From Rhynchopus euleeides (taxonomy: Eukaryota; Euglenozoa; Diplonemea; Diplonemida; Diplonemidae): DNA of 64,000 nucleotides. Shown piece by piece: positions 18,093 to 28,670 of this stretch. The notes beneath the pieces are model-generated. The model saw nothing but the letters and a program-made list of their open reading frames with translations. It was not told the origin of the DNA and ran no database searches. The position numbers were made by a program, and so were the translations under genes. How positions within the stretch are numbered: the first letter of the stretch is position 1; the number at the start of each line of letters is the position of its first letter. Location of the stretch: positions 1,922,001 through 1,986,000 of the forward strand of contig OY723270.1 in the NCBI GenBank assembly GCA_963210315.1, in the 5' to 3' direction.

Positions 18093-19862
18093 ATGCAAAG
18101 TGCCAAACGGCGTTTTGTCGGTGGGGTGCCCGCGTTCCCACCGAACATCCCACCACCCCCACCCCTCCCACAGGCACTGCAGCAGCGCGTCCTCGAGCTC
18201 CAAGAGGGCCAGGGCCAGGGGCTCCGATATGCAGACGCCGTAGACACAAACGTTGGCAACGGCGCCAGGCCCCCCTCACCCGACACCGTCACCACATGCG
18301 GCGACACGCTCTGCGAAGGCTCCAACAGCTACGGGAGGTGGCAGTGGCGGCGGGACGGCAAGCACATCGACGACCTGCTGGTTGTGATTGGGGGGGAGCG
18401 GTACACGGTGGACACCATGCTGGTCGACGAGGGGTACAAGGTGTGGACCACGCGGCACCGCTGCAACAAGAAGGTGTCCCGCATGTGCCAGGAGTCCCTC
18501 GGCTACGTCGGCTACCTCGCAGACCCCGACCCCCAGAAGCCCATCGCACGCTCCGTCGCCTTCATCCATGGGCACGAGCATGCGTGGCACCACAGCGAGC
18601 GCAACATCACCGACCTCCTCTCTCGGGGGCTCCGCTGCGGGAAGCACTACCGCCGCTACCTCCCTCTTCACCCCGAGGTCCACGCGCCGGGGCTGTGGCG
18701 CTACGCGCGCTTCTGGGTTGCGAAGGCAGGCCTTTGGAACAAACACTTCTCCGAGCACCGGAAGATCCCTTCGCGCATGGTGGTGGCCCCCACATCCGCC
18801 CAGTTCATCATCCCCGAGCAGTTCGTGCGGGACAACCAGACCTTCTTCTCGGGGCGGGCGGAGGAGCTGGGCAGGAAGGGCAACACGACAGGCATCTTCT
18901 GGGAATACGTCTGGCACATCGCGATGGGGGAGCCGGATGTGCTCGATGTGTACAAGCTCATCCCGCAGTGCCTCCCCCCGAACCACCTGCTGGAGGATGA
19001 GGTGTATGCATCGCGGGTCTACAGCACCCTGAAGGGCGCGGTGGTGGACCGCTACATGCAGGCTATCCACACCAACAACACGGGGTCCGGGTGGAAGGCA
19101 GGCGTCCTCGTTGTCTTTGGAAATCACCTGGGAACCGGAACCGAGCCCCATACCACACACCCCTCCTTGGTCCGCAAGGTGCAGTCCATGGGGTACAACG
19201 TCTGGCTCCGCCACCCAGAGTCCGCAGCATGCAAAGACCCCGGCAACGGGAAGCGCACCGGGCTCTGCTACGAGGAACTGGGGTACCTCACCTACCTCAG
19301 CAGATCTCGCCCCAAGCAGCAGGCTGTCGTTTTCCTCCGGGGCGACGAGCCGCTTTCCTTTGTGGACCGCCTCCCCGAGGCTGTGGCCTGCGCCAGGAAT
19401 ACCGGCGGCTACATCGCGCTCGAGACAGGCATGTCTCAGGCACACTACGATATGGAGGCGGCACGCCTTCCCACATATAAGAGGAAGCTGAGCCTGGTCC
19501 GGCTGACGCACCTCTTCATCGAGAATGAGAGCATATTCTACCCGAAGCTGCGGAATCTCCCGGAGGTATTGGGGTCCGGGAGGTGGCCCCCCGCACCACT
19601 CGACGAGGAAGAGCTTCTGGTGCCTCGCCTAGGCTCCCACTTTGTGGTGCCGCAGAGCCTGATCGACCGGGCTCCGCTGGATCATTATAAGGTGGTGCTC
19701 GACACATATGGCAAGAGCGGTTCCCTCGAGCGGTATGGGTTCGCCTTCTACTGGCATCTCATCTTCGGAGGCACCGCGAGGCACCCGTCCCCCTTCGGCG
19801 ACGAGCTGTGCGTCGCGCAGACGCTCCGCCCCTTCCTCTCTCTAGAGGAGCCCGGTGGGTAG
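18093..19862 (+). CDS. Protein with two tandem DUF3431-like domains
   Basis: The product has 589 residues. Residues about 75-305 and 335-575 are an internal duplication. Each unit has a strand-rich start, a GY.(G/T)YL motif, a hydrophobic strand ending in FIHGHEHAWHH (near 157-167) or the degraded FLRGDEP (near 413), and a closing WHIAMG or WHLIFG motif (near 275 and 553). The order fits the DUF3431 family, whose members resemble glycosyltransferase folds, though no reaction is established. The first unit keeps the His-rich loop and the second has lost the histidines, suggesting one active and one degenerate unit. No signal peptide is visible at the N-terminus, which is Pro-rich. The ATG at 18093 is the first in frame. 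Neighbours are unrelated. Confidence 0.75.
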   Translation: MQSAKRRFVGGVPAFPPNIPPPPPLPQALQQRVLELQEGQGQGLRYADAVDTNVGNGARPPSPDTVTTCGDTLCEGSNSYGRWQWRRDGKHIDDLLVVIGGERYTVDTMLVDEGYKVWTTRHRCNKKVSRMCQESLGYVGYLADPDPQKPIARSVAFIHGHEHAWHHSERNITDLLSRGLRCGKHYRRYLPLHPEVHAPGLWRYARFWVAKAGLWNKHFSEHRKIPSRMVVAPTSAQFIIPEQFVRDNQTFFSGRAEELGRKGNTTGIFWEYVWHIAMGEPDVLDVYKLIPQCLPPNHLLEDEVYASRVYSTLKGAVVDRYMQAIHTNNTGSGWKAGVLVVFGNHLGTGTEPHTTHPSLVRKVQSMGYNVWLRHPESAACKDPGNGKRTGLCYEELGYLTYLSRSRPKQQAVVFLRGDEPLSFVDRLPEAVACARNTGGYIALETGMSQAHYDMEAARLPTYKRKLSLVRLTHLFIENESIFYPKLRNLPEVLGSGRWPPAPLDEEELLVPRLGSHFVVPQSLIDRAPLDHYKVVLDTYGKSGSLERYGFAFYWHLIFGGTARHPSPFGDELCVAQTLRPFLSLEEPGG

Positions 19863-19865
19863 CGC

Positions 19866-19962
19866 ACAAATACGCGTACTAGACGTCCTGTCGATATCTT
19901 ACTTGGCGCTATGGAAACACAAAAATGGAACGAAGAAAAATGTTTTGTTGACCGCTTCCACC
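19866..19962 (+). repeat. Small dispersed repeat, 268-bp unit family, left part
   Basis: AAATACGCGTACTAGACGTC through GTTTTGTTGACCGCTTCCAC matches 30594-30692 and 30862-30957. It stops exactly at the core GACCGCTTCCACC, after which the sequence is unrelated G-rich DNA. Termination at the core fits a recombinational breakpoint. Confidence 0.8.
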
Positions 19963-21622
19963 ACGGGAGGGGGTGGGGGAGGTAGCCCCCTGGGTGTGCG
20001 TCGATCCCTGCTGTGGGTGCGTGTGTGTGGAGCACACTGCTGTGTGGGTGTGATGTAGGAGGGTGGGGGAGGGGGTGAGGGGATGGGTGATAGCCGATGC
20101 TGGTTCGCGACATTTCCTGCTGTCGGTGGGTGGGGGTGGTGGGGGTGAGGGAGTGGGGCTGGGCTTTCACTCGGAAGTGCAGAAAGGACCGAAAATCCGA
20201 AAAATCCCACAGGTATTAGCAGTGGAGTTACCATTGTTATCCCGGAGGCCCCCGCTCTCTGATCTGCAGTCTGGGTCGCCGGGAGGGCCAGTTGGGAGCG
20301 GGGAGGGACACACCCACCCCCGCCTTGACTACCCCCCCGAATATGTGTGGTTTGACGTACGGGAGACCACGACGCGGGAGTCAGGTTTCGAGGAGGTCAG
20401 CCGACTCCCCGGAATGCAGTCTACTGCGCGGCGTGGCATGCGTGGGGGTTGCCCCCCCTTTCTACTCGTCGGAATGCAATCAGACACCCGATGACCGTGT
20501 CGTGAATCATACTCTCTGAAGAGGGTCGTACTTTTCAACTGCTGCTGATTCTGCAGCCAACACTCACTCATTCTGGTGGAAACACCAGCAGGGAACACCC
20601 TGGGGGGGAGGGGGGTACGGCTCAGCCCTCTCATGTGACATCTGGCACGCCCGTCCCCACAGCAGTTGGCGCTGAGTCGACAGCTCGGCAGTGAGCACTG
20701 CTTGGGGGCGTCGAGGGTCAGGTGAGGTTTCTACACACCTTGGCCTTTGGGCGGCGCCGTACCTCCCCATATCCATATCCCACCAGCATGAGAACCGAGG
20801 CAACATGCAGCCTCACACACTGCTCTGCGTTGATGAGCCCCTCTTCGTCCCTTGGGGGCCTTTCTGTCTGCGCCTCTGTGTGTGTCAAAAGAAGGACTGT
20901 GTCGCTTTGTAACCAGTTTTGTGAGACACACGCAGCTCACCTTATTTTTGGGGGAACGCGCAGGTTCGCCCGCTCGGGGGAGAAGTGTAGTAATACCTCC
21001 GGTTGCACAAACAAAAGACATTACTCACGCCTGCTCCCTTTTCTTACTGTCTGCACTTCTGAGCGGCTGCCCACCCTTGTGCATTATTGGGTCGCCTTCT
21101 GTGCCTGCTGTGGCTGCGCAGGAAGGCCTTCGACGAACGGTTTAACTGGGTACTACCTACACGAAACAACTGAAGTGGTGAAGGGCTGGCGGGGTTCATC
21201 GCACGGGCAGCTCATGCCGGTTCGGCACCCCTGTGACTCGGCAGGTGCCTCGGCTGCGCACGTAGGGATCAACCGCCCGTTGCACTTCGACAGCTCGCAC
21301 GCCCTCGGGGTGTCCCACCCACCAGACACCGCTTGCCCTTCCTATGCCGGGGCAGCACTTTGCGACTGCTGACTCGAATCCACATCCGCACCCCCTCTGG
21401 CGGTGCACACCCAGCTGCACATGCAGACGCACATGCAGCTGGCAGCTCTGAGCCCAGGCATGGCAACAGTCACATGACTTGCACCAGGTGCTCTTGCTGC
21501 CTCTACACACACACACGCCCTGCAGATATACATTTACTTCGAGTCGAAGGCCAACACACACAGCAGAGCGGTGCACCTGTGAGGCCGTGTGCTCAGCCTC
21601 TGCGGCCCTGACGGGTGCCACG
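19963..21622. other. Gene-free region upstream of first giant secreted-protein gene
   Basis: G-rich and GT-rich DNA with no supported ORF. The last 150 bases (from about 21470) are duplicated upstream of the paralogue (50165-50312) and contain CACACACACGCCCTGCAG, a plausible splice acceptor about 90 bases before the start codon. Confidence 0.5.
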
Positions 21623-24600
21623 ATGGGAGCGATGCGTGCGGCGTTGCTGGTGCTGGTGCTTGCGGTGGTGGCGGATGCAGGCTACAGCCGCTACAGGGGC
21701 CGTGGCAAGAGCTCTGGGAGTAAGAGCTACAGCAAGTATGGGAAGTACGGGAAGGGCGGCAAGGGTTACGGTAAGAACTACGGCAAAGGGTACGGGAAGG
21801 GCGGTGGTGGTGAGGGTGAGGAAGGGTCGGACGGATCCGACTCTGACAGCGGCCCCGAGGAGGGGACGATCGACGAGAAGGAGGAGGACTGCGAGACGGC
21901 GTGGGTGAAGGGGTCTGAGTCGATGTGCCTGTCGAACCGGTACACGTCGGAGTGGGGGTGGTCGAACCGTGTGGGGCGCGGGAAGGAGACGCTCGCGCTG
22001 TGGGGCGGGGTGTCGGACTGCAAGACGGAGGCGGAGGGCGCGTCGCGCGTCGGGGAGGTGGCGGTGTCCGTCGGGTCGTACACGGTGGAGGTGACGGTGG
22101 CGCCCGCAGAGGGGTGGGAGCTGGCGGAGGCGGCGCTGTGGGTGGGGACGGAGAAGCTGCCGAAGACGCGCACAGGGCACTACACCCTCGACCCGGAGCA
22201 CTTCCCGGTGAAGACGAGCAAGGGCGGGCCGCACACCTTCCGCGGCCGCACCGACTGCATCTACGTGGCTGTGCACGTGAACGTGTGCCGGGTGCGCCGT
22301 GCGACCCTGGCACCCACGCTTGCGCCTGTGGGTGTGCCGGCAACACCCGTGCCTGTGCCGGAGACAGAGGCACCTGCCGTGGTGGCACCGGGCGGGGAGG
22401 GCTGTGTGGCCGCATGGGTCAAGGGTGCCGGGGTGCAGTGCATGCAGAACCGCCACACAGACGAGTTTGTGTGGACGAACAAGCTGTCGCGCAGCGAGCG
22501 TCTGGAGATCTGGTCCGGTGTGGAGGGGTGCACCACGAGCGGGGCGTCGCACGTCGGGACGGTGGTGCTGGAGGTGGGGTCCTCTTCCGCCTCCGTGACG
22601 ATCGAGATGAAGGAAGGGTGGGTGCTGCAGGACGCCGCCTTCTGGCTGGGTGCGTCGAAGCTGCCGGTGACACGCACACGCCGCTACACCCTGGACCCGG
22701 AGCAGTTCCCTTACAAGACGACGCAGGCCGGGCCGCACCGGTTCCGTGGGTCGACGGCGTGCCTGTACCTTGCGATGAGTGTGCGGGTGTGCACGGCAAC
22801 GGGTGCGCCTGTCCCGGTGACGGCAACGCCAGCGCTGACACCTGCACCGGCGCCAAGCACCCCTGTCCCTGCGCCCACCCCTGTCCCGTCGACGGTGGAG
22901 CCGCAGCCGGGTGAGACGTGCATGCCTGCGTGGGCCAAGGGTGCGGGTGTGCAGTGCCTGCGCAACACGCACACGGACGAGGTGGCGTGGACGAACAAGC
23001 TGGGGCGCAGCGAGCGCATGGCGCTGCACGCGAACATGGAGGGGTGCAGCACGCGCGGGACGACGGTTGTGGGGGAGGTGGAGGTGACCGTCAGCTCGTA
23101 CTACGTGGTGGTGACGGTGCACCCTGCCGCAGGCTGGGAGCTTGGGGAGGCGGCGCTGTGGCTGGGGCGGGAGAAGCTGCCGCGCACGGCGTCGCGCACC
23201 TACACCCTCGACCCGGACCGCTTCACCTTCCAGCTGTCCACCGCCGGCCCGCACAAGTACAAGGGCTCCACCGCCTGCGTCTACATGTCCCTCTTCGTCT
23301 CCGTCTGCAAGGAGGGCGACACACCGGCTCCCCCGATCATGCCTGAGGACACCCCGGCTCCGTCCACACCCGCTCCTGCCACTGACGCACCCCGCACGGA
23401 CGCCCCTTCCACATCCGCGCCGCCTACGAACGCACCACCCACAGCTGCTCCCCGCACTCAGGCACCTGCAACCAACGCACCTCCCACCAACGCGCCCCCC
23501 ACCAGCGCACCTGCCACAAACTCCCCGCCCACAGACGCACCCCGTACGAATGCGCCACCCACCCAGGCACCTGCAACCAACGCTCCGCCAACGAGCGCAC
23601 CTGCGACGCCTGCACCTGCAACCAACTCGCCGCCCACCAGTGCACCTGCAACTGCGGCACCTACGACTGCTGCACCCCCCACAGACGTGCCGCCTATTGT
23701 TGGGCCTGGCGAGAGGACCCTTGCACCGACCGCTGCGCCTGCAACTGACGCACCTGCCACATCTGCACCTGCCACAGACGCACCCGCAACCAACGCGCCT
23801 CCCACAAGCGCGCCTGCGACCAACGCACCACCCACGAGTGTGCCCGCCACGAACGCACCACCGACAGTGGCACCTCCCACATCTGCACCTGCCACGAGCG
23901 CACCTGCGACACCTTCCCCGCCTACCAACGCACCGCCCACAACTGCGCCTTCCACTGACGCACCTGCCACCAGCGCTCCTCCGACAAGCGCACCCCCGAC
24001 TGTTGCGCCTGACACAGACGCGCCGCCGACTGTCTCCCCGCCCACCAACTCTCCTCCGACACAGGCACCTGCCACAGACGCTCCTGCGACCAACGCACCT
24101 GCCACCGACGCACCGGCAACGAGCGCTCCTCCGACTGTGTCGCCTCCGACCAACTCTCCTCCGACACAGGTGCCTGCAACAGTTGCACCTCCCACAAGTG
24201 CTCCCGACACAAATGCACCCCCGACGAACGCACCTGCCACTGTTGCCCCTGCTACCAATGCACCACCCACCAGTGCCCCTGACACAGACGCGCCGCCGAC
24301 TGTGTCTCCTCCGACACAGGCACCTGCAACTTCTGCACCACTCACAGACGCACCTCTGACAAGCGCACCTGCAACTCCGGCACCTGCCACGAGCGCCCCT
24401 CCCACAAGCTCCCCGCCCACCACGGCACCTGCCACCAGTGCACCCCCGACTGTGGCGCCACCGACACAGGCACCCGCAACGGACGCACCGGCCACAGATG
24501 CCCCGCTGACGAGCGCTCCTCTCACCGACGCCCCTGCCACTAAGGCACCTGCAACACAGGCACCGGCAACGGATGCACCTGCTACCAACGCACCCCCGAC

Positions 24601-27600
24601 TGTGTCGCCACTGACGAACGCTCCTCCGACACAGGCACCTGCAACTGACGCACCGCCTACAACTGCGCCCGACACCGTGGCACCCCCGACGAACGCACCA
24701 CCGACACAGGCACCTGCCACAGACGCCCCTGCTACCAACGCACCACCCACCAGTGCCCCTGACACGACCGCGCCGCCCACCAGCGCACCACCGACACAGG
24801 CTCCGGCAACGGATGCACCGGCAACGGGTGCTCCTGACACAGATGCGCCGCCGACTAACTCGCCTCCCACACCTGCACCTGCCACCAACGCACCACCCAC
24901 AAGCGCACCCCCGACTGTGTCGCCACTGACGAACGCTCCTCCGACACAGGCACCTGCAACTGATGCACCGGCCACGGGCGCCCCGCCGACCAACGCCCCT
25001 CCGACATCTGCACCCGCTACCAACGCACCACCAACTGTGTCCCCACCGACCAACGCACCGCCGACACAGGCACCTGCAACAAACGCGCCGCCCACAGTGG
25101 CACCTGCCACGAACGCACCCCCGACTGTGTCACCACCGACACAGGCACCTGCCACCAACGCACCGGCCACACTGGCACCCGCAACGCCGGCACCTGCAAC
25201 AGATGCACCGGCCACCGGCGCCCCGCCAACCAACGCGCCTCCCACATCTGCACCTGCTACCAATGCACCGCCCACACCGGCACCCGCAACAAACGCGCCA
25301 CCCACAGTGGCGCCTGCCACCAACGCACCACCGACGAACGCACCTGCCACCAACGCACCGGCCACACCGGCACCCGCGACACCGGCACCTGAGACACCTG
25401 TGCCTGCGACTGCAGCACCGGCGACACCTGCGCCGTGTGTGCGGAACTTCAGCGGGGCGTCTGTGGCCGTTGTGGAGGGGGGAGAGGTGGGGCGGACCGT
25501 GGGTGCGGGTGCGGGTGTGAACGTGACGGAGGGGATGGAGGGGTGGAACGTGAACGAGGCTGAGCGTGCGGTGCTGACGGGGTTCCCGTCCGCGTTCCTG
25601 CTGCCGGGTGTGGAGGCGTTCTTCCCGCAGCGCGAGACGGCGATCGGGGCGGGTGCGGAGCTGACGGTGCAGTGCCCCGAGAACTGCTTCGGGATCCCGT
25701 GCGAGGTGATTGTGACGACGTACTTCTGCCCGCCGTGCTCGCTGGGGACGGACGGGGGGCTGCCGTTCCGCCTGCCCGGGGCCGGGTGGGAGTACGGGCC
25801 GTGCGCCCCGAGGTTCAACGTCCCCGGCGACGCGAAGGCGCGCAACATGGTCAGCTTCCGGAAGCTTGTGCCGGCAGGGACGGTGGAGCGCCTCCCGCCC
25901 ACGTCGAAGCCGCTGGACAACTTTGCGGTGTTTGTGCGGCAGTACGCCGTCGACTGTGCGGCGGTGGCAGCAGGCGAGTGTGCGGCCCTGCCGCGCTGCA
26001 AGCTGGCCGGTGCGCAGTGTGTCAGCGACTGGTGCAAGCCTGAGGAGGCATCGGGTGGCGAGGGGGAGGGCTCCACGTGCGACGAGTGCGCGACACCTGC
26101 TCCCCCCACACCCGCACCCGCGACGGGTGCCCCCGCGACACCCGCACCTGCCACCGTTGCACCCCCGACCTCTGCGCCTGCCACACCGGCACCTGCGACG
26201 GGTGCTCCCGCGACACCCGCACCTGCCACCGTTGCACCCCCGACCTCTGCGCCTGCCACACCGGCACCTGCGACGGACGCACCCGCGACACCTGCACCTG
26301 CCACACCCGCACCTGCCACCGTTGCACCCCCGACCTCTGCACCTGCCACCGGGGTGCCTGCGACGCTTGCCCCTGTTGCCGCCTTCGCGCCTCTGTGCGG
26401 GCCGCAGACACTCGTGTCGGACCCGGCCTTCACTGCGCAGTACGAGGTGGGGACTGTGGGTGGCGCCAGCGCCGTGCAGTTCACGGTGCAGTGGACTGGG
26501 GAGTACGGGGCCATCGGGTTCGGGCCTGCCGGGTCGGGTGCGGGGATGTCGGGCCTCGACATCTACGGGTTCGACAGCGGGAACGACGGTGTGCAGGACC
26601 ACGCGGTTGCTGGCGGTCCTGGGCGCCCGACCGTGGACGCGCAGCAGGACGCCACCTTCGTGCGGCGCACCGGCAACTCCGTGACCTTCTACCGCCTGCT
26701 GGACACGGGAGACGCTGGGGACGTGGCGCTTACCCTGGACACCCCGATGGCGGTGGGGTGGGCTGTGGGCAGCGGCAGCGTCTTCGGCGGGACGTGGGGC
26801 TACCACACGTCGCGTGCCCTGCTTCCCCCTGCGGATGCAGTGCTGCGGTCGTGCAGCGCGCCCGCCACACCGGCACCCGGGTGCGTGGACACCCCGCGTG
26901 ACGCCAAGGTCGGGTACGAGACGGGCGGGGAGCTTGCGGAGTACGTGTCCGGGGGCCGCGGGACGGCCGTGACGGAGGGGATGGAGGGGTGGCTGCTGAA
27001 CGAGGCGGAGAGCGCGGTGCTGACGTCTGTGCCTGCGGGGCTGCTGTCTGGCGGCTACAGCGCCTTCTTCCCGCAGCAGTTCGACCCGATCCCGCGCAGC
27101 GCGTCCCTCGCGTTTGAGTGCCCCGCCAACTGTGCGGGGGCCCCGTGCGAGGTGATCGTGTCTGCCTACCACTGCCCGCCGTGCTCGTCTGCGACGAACG
27201 GGGGGCTGCCTGCGATCCTGCCTGCGGCCGGGTGGGAGGTCGGGGCGTGCGCCCCGAAGTTCAGCGTCGCCGGGGGGAACCCCTTCAACATGGTCAGCTA
27301 CCGGAAGCTGGTGCCTGCGGGGACGACAGACTTCACCCCGCCGCTGGACAGCCAGCTGACGAACGTGGCTGTGTTTGTGCGCCAGCAGGCGGTCGACTGC
27401 ACGGCCGTGGCGGACCCGGGGCAGTGCGGGCAGTCCGCCGGCTGCCTGTGGGACGCACCGTCCGCCTCCTGCAAGAGCTCCTGGTGCCCCGCCTCCGCAC
27501 CCACCGTCCCCACCCGCCCGGGCACAGGCGGCACCGACAACACCCCCCAGTGCACAGAGTGCGCCACCCTCCAGCCCTCCACCCAGCAGACAAACTCCCC

Positions 27601-27619
27601 TGACTTTGGCCCTATCTAA
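21623..27619 (+). CDS. Giant secreted multidomain protein with Pro/Thr stalk and DOMON domain (copy 1)
   Basis: The product has 1998 residues. Residues 1-20 form a signal peptide, followed by a Gly/Lys/Tyr/Ser-rich basic segment. Three homologous Cys domains of about 128 residues (about 90-217, 261-388, 433-560) each start C..AW.KG....C and carry W(S/T)N and YTLDP motifs. They resemble the CF...WGWTN beta-sandwich domain of algal and bacterial surface proteins. A stalk (565-1270) of APATNAPPTSAP-type repeats is probably O-glycosylated. A Cys-rich module (1272-1473) follows, then a DOMON domain (about 1588-1748) retaining Met and His positions used as heme ligands, and a second Cys-rich module (1753-1953). 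There is no membrane anchor, so it is extracellular matrix or coat material. The ATG at 21623 directly precedes the signal peptide. Confidence 0.85.
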   Translation: MGAMRAALLVLVLAVVADAGYSRYRGRGKSSGSKSYSKYGKYGKGGKGYGKNYGKGYGKGGGGEGEEGSDGSDSDSGPEEGTIDEKEEDCETAWVKGSESMCLSNRYTSEWGWSNRVGRGKETLALWGGVSDCKTEAEGASRVGEVAVSVGSYTVEVTVAPAEGWELAEAALWVGTEKLPKTRTGHYTLDPEHFPVKTSKGGPHTFRGRTDCIYVAVHVNVCRVRRATLAPTLAPVGVPATPVPVPETEAPAVVAPGGEGCVAAWVKGAGVQCMQNRHTDEFVWTNKLSRSERLEIWSGVEGCTTSGASHVGTVVLEVGSSSASVTIEMKEGWVLQDAAFWLGASKLPVTRTRRYTLDPEQFPYKTTQAGPHRFRGSTACLYLAMSVRVCTATGAPVPVTATPALTPAPAPSTPVPAPTPVPSTVEPQPGETCMPAWAKGAGVQCLRNTHTDEVAWTNKLGRSERMALHANMEGCSTRGTTVVGEVEVTVSSYYVVVTVHPAAGWELGEAALWLGREKLPRTASRTYTLDPDRFTFQLSTAGPHKYKGSTACVYMSLFVSVCKEGDTPAPPIMPEDTPAPSTPAPATDAPRTDAPSTSAPPTNAPPTAAPRTQAPATNAPPTNAPPTSAPATNSPPTDAPRTNAPPTQAPATNAPPTSAPATPAPATNSPPTSAPATAAPTTAAPPTDVPPIVGPGERTLAPTAAPATDAPATSAPATDAPATNAPPTSAPATNAPPTSVPATNAPPTVAPPTSAPATSAPATPSPPTNAPPTTAPSTDAPATSAPPTSAPPTVAPDTDAPPTVSPPTNSPPTQAPATDAPATNAPATDAPATSAPPTVSPPTNSPPTQVPATVAPPTSAPDTNAPPTNAPATVAPATNAPPTSAPDTDAPPTVSPPTQAPATSAPLTDAPLTSAPATPAPATSAPPTSSPPTTAPATSAPPTVAPPTQAPATDAPATDAPLTSAPLTDAPATKAPATQAPATDAPATNAPPTVSPLTNAPPTQAPATDAPPTTAPDTVAPPTNAPPTQAPATDAPATNAPPTSAPDTTAPPTSAPPTQAPATDAPATGAPDTDAPPTNSPPTPAPATNAPPTSAPPTVSPLTNAPPTQAPATDAPATGAPPTNAPPTSAPATNAPPTVSPPTNAPPTQAPATNAPPTVAPATNAPPTVSPPTQAPATNAPATLAPATPAPATDAPATGAPPTNAPPTSAPATNAPPTPAPATNAPPTVAPATNAPPTNAPATNAPATPAPATPAPETPVPATAAPATPAPCVRNFSGASVAVVEGGEVGRTVGAGAGVNVTEGMEGWNVNEAERAVLTGFPSAFLLPGVEAFFPQRETAIGAGAELTVQCPENCFGIPCEVIVTTYFCPPCSLGTDGGLPFRLPGAGWEYGPCAPRFNVPGDAKARNMVSFRKLVPAGTVERLPPTSKPLDNFAVFVRQYAVDCAAVAAGECAALPRCKLAGAQCVSDWCKPEEASGGEGEGSTCDECATPAPPTPAPATGAPATPAPATVAPPTSAPATPAPATGAPATPAPATVAPPTSAPATPAPATDAPATPAPATPAPATVAPPTSAPATGVPATLAPVAAFAPLCGPQTLVSDPAFTAQYEVGTVGGASAVQFTVQWTGEYGAIGFGPAGSGAGMSGLDIYGFDSGNDGVQDHAVAGGPGRPTVDAQQDATFVRRTGNSVTFYRLLDTGDAGDVALTLDTPMAVGWAVGSGSVFGGTWGYHTSRALLPPADAVLRSCSAPATPAPGCVDTPRDAKVGYETGGELAEYVSGGRGTAVTEGMEGWLLNEAESAVLTSVPAGLLSGGYSAFFPQQFDPIPRSASLAFECPANCAGAPCEVIVSAYHCPPCSSATNGGLPAILPAAGWEVGACAPKFSVAGGNPFNMVSYRKLVPAGTTDFTPPLDSQLTNVAVFVRQQAVDCTAVADPGQCGQSAGCLWDAPSASCKSSWCPASAPTVPTRPGTGGTDNTPQCTECATLQPSTQQTNSPDFGPI
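23311..25430 (+). repeat. Coding minisatellite (Pro/Thr/Ala stalk), copy 1
   Basis: About 2.1 kb of degenerate 18-bp units encode AP(A/P)T-X-type repeats, with X mainly Asn, Asp, Ser, Val or Gln. Longer blocks are repeated (for example AP-PTVSPPTN-type units), showing unequal exchange. The paralogue has only about 1.45 kb. Absence of stops in one antisense frame here is a by-product of the repeat. Confidence 0.85.
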
Positions 27620-27871
27620 GCCTGTGGGACAGCTGCCCCCACGCGATAGCGTTCAGCAATGTCAGAACGTGACGGTGCCATTTCCTGTTTTTTGGTAAAA
27701 CACACCCCGTGTGGTAGAGAAAATACGGCAAGAGTCTCGGTGGGTCGGAAGAGCAGATGGTTCCCGCAACAGCTCCCGGGGAGCGGCGGGTATTTCGCAT
27801 AGGATGCCGGATGTGTGAACACGTTTGTGCGGTTTGCCCTGTGTTGTGTGAACATATGTGTATGTGTGTGT
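27620..27871. other. Spacer between giant gene and TRIM-like element
   Basis: Unique DNA ending in a TG/TATG microsatellite (27855-27871). The segment near 27693-27740 (TTTTTTGGTAAAACACACCC and on) resembles 11500-11550. Confidence 0.4.
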
Positions 27872-28223
27872 GGTTATAAAGTTTTAAGGCGGTGTCGCCC
27901 TGCACGGGCAGTAGCACCTCCCCTTCAGTATCGCACTCCCGAAGGATTCCCCAACACGACGTGACACCGGTTTCGACGCGTACTCTTCGTACCCCTCCCC
28001 CCGGCCGCGTCTCTTCAGCGAAGAACCGGGGATAATCGGACCAGGGCTAGCTAAACCCTGGTGGTGTCACGGGTGGGGTTGGAGAGGGAGAAAAAGGAAG
28101 AAATGAAGTTGCGAAAAAGTCAAACACTGACACGTGAAATCAATAAAAAGGGTGGTATATATCGCCCCCTTGCTGCGACGTAGACACTAAAGAGTCAGGC
28201 CGCTTCAAGAGTCTTGAGGGCTT
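27872..28223 (+). repeat. Left direct terminal repeat with strong predicted RNA fold
   Basis: Internal pairings are visible. GTGACACC (near 27961) pairs with GGTGTCAC (near 28063) and encloses CCCCGG...CCGGGG with an inner TCTTC-AGC-GAAGA hairpin and ACCAGGG...CCCTGGT. A leading GGTGTCGCCCTGCACGGGCA segment is also conserved. The fold suggests a structured RNA segment. Confidence 0.7.
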
Positions 28224-28670
28224 GAAGGAAGAAGCAGGTTGCTGATGAGTCTCAGGAGCAGGCACCTTTTGTCCGCCCACATGACCTTCGCCCGAAGGCG
28301 AACCTCGTCCAGCTTGGCTCGATCGCCACAGAGAAGGGGATCATTCTCCACTGTGGTGAACATCTTAAAAACCGAGGGTGCAGAGGTGGGGCAGCCCGCT
28401 GGTGCGACAGCAGACCGCCCCCGGATAGCTATAACTAGTGCATAGGAAGAATACGACGGCACACGCAACAGATGCCGAAGGCACAACGGCGGGTCACTTT
28501 TAACCACCAGAGGAGTGGCACTCCCGAGGGGTGGGGTAGGGGGGAAGTCACAACACTTTCGAAGGAAGTAAAGGGGCAAATGGGATGTTTTGTGCAAGGT
28601 AGAAAGGAAATCACAACATGGGGAAGGGGGGATTGCTCATCAGGCCTGGGGGAATAGAGGGTTTGTGTGT

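Noticed and set aside
23458..26562. A 1034-codon antisense ORF opposite the giant protein
   Set aside because: It follows the Pro/Thr/Ala minisatellite exactly and reads as Val/Ala/Gly repeats. The absence of stops is a by-product of the sense-strand codons.
28239..28300. Hammerhead ribozyme (CTGATGAG) in the TRIM-like element, suggesting a retrozyme
   Set aside because: CTGATGAG at 28240, and its inverse at 28634, are not followed by a stem and GAAA at a suitable distance, so the catalytic core is not formed.
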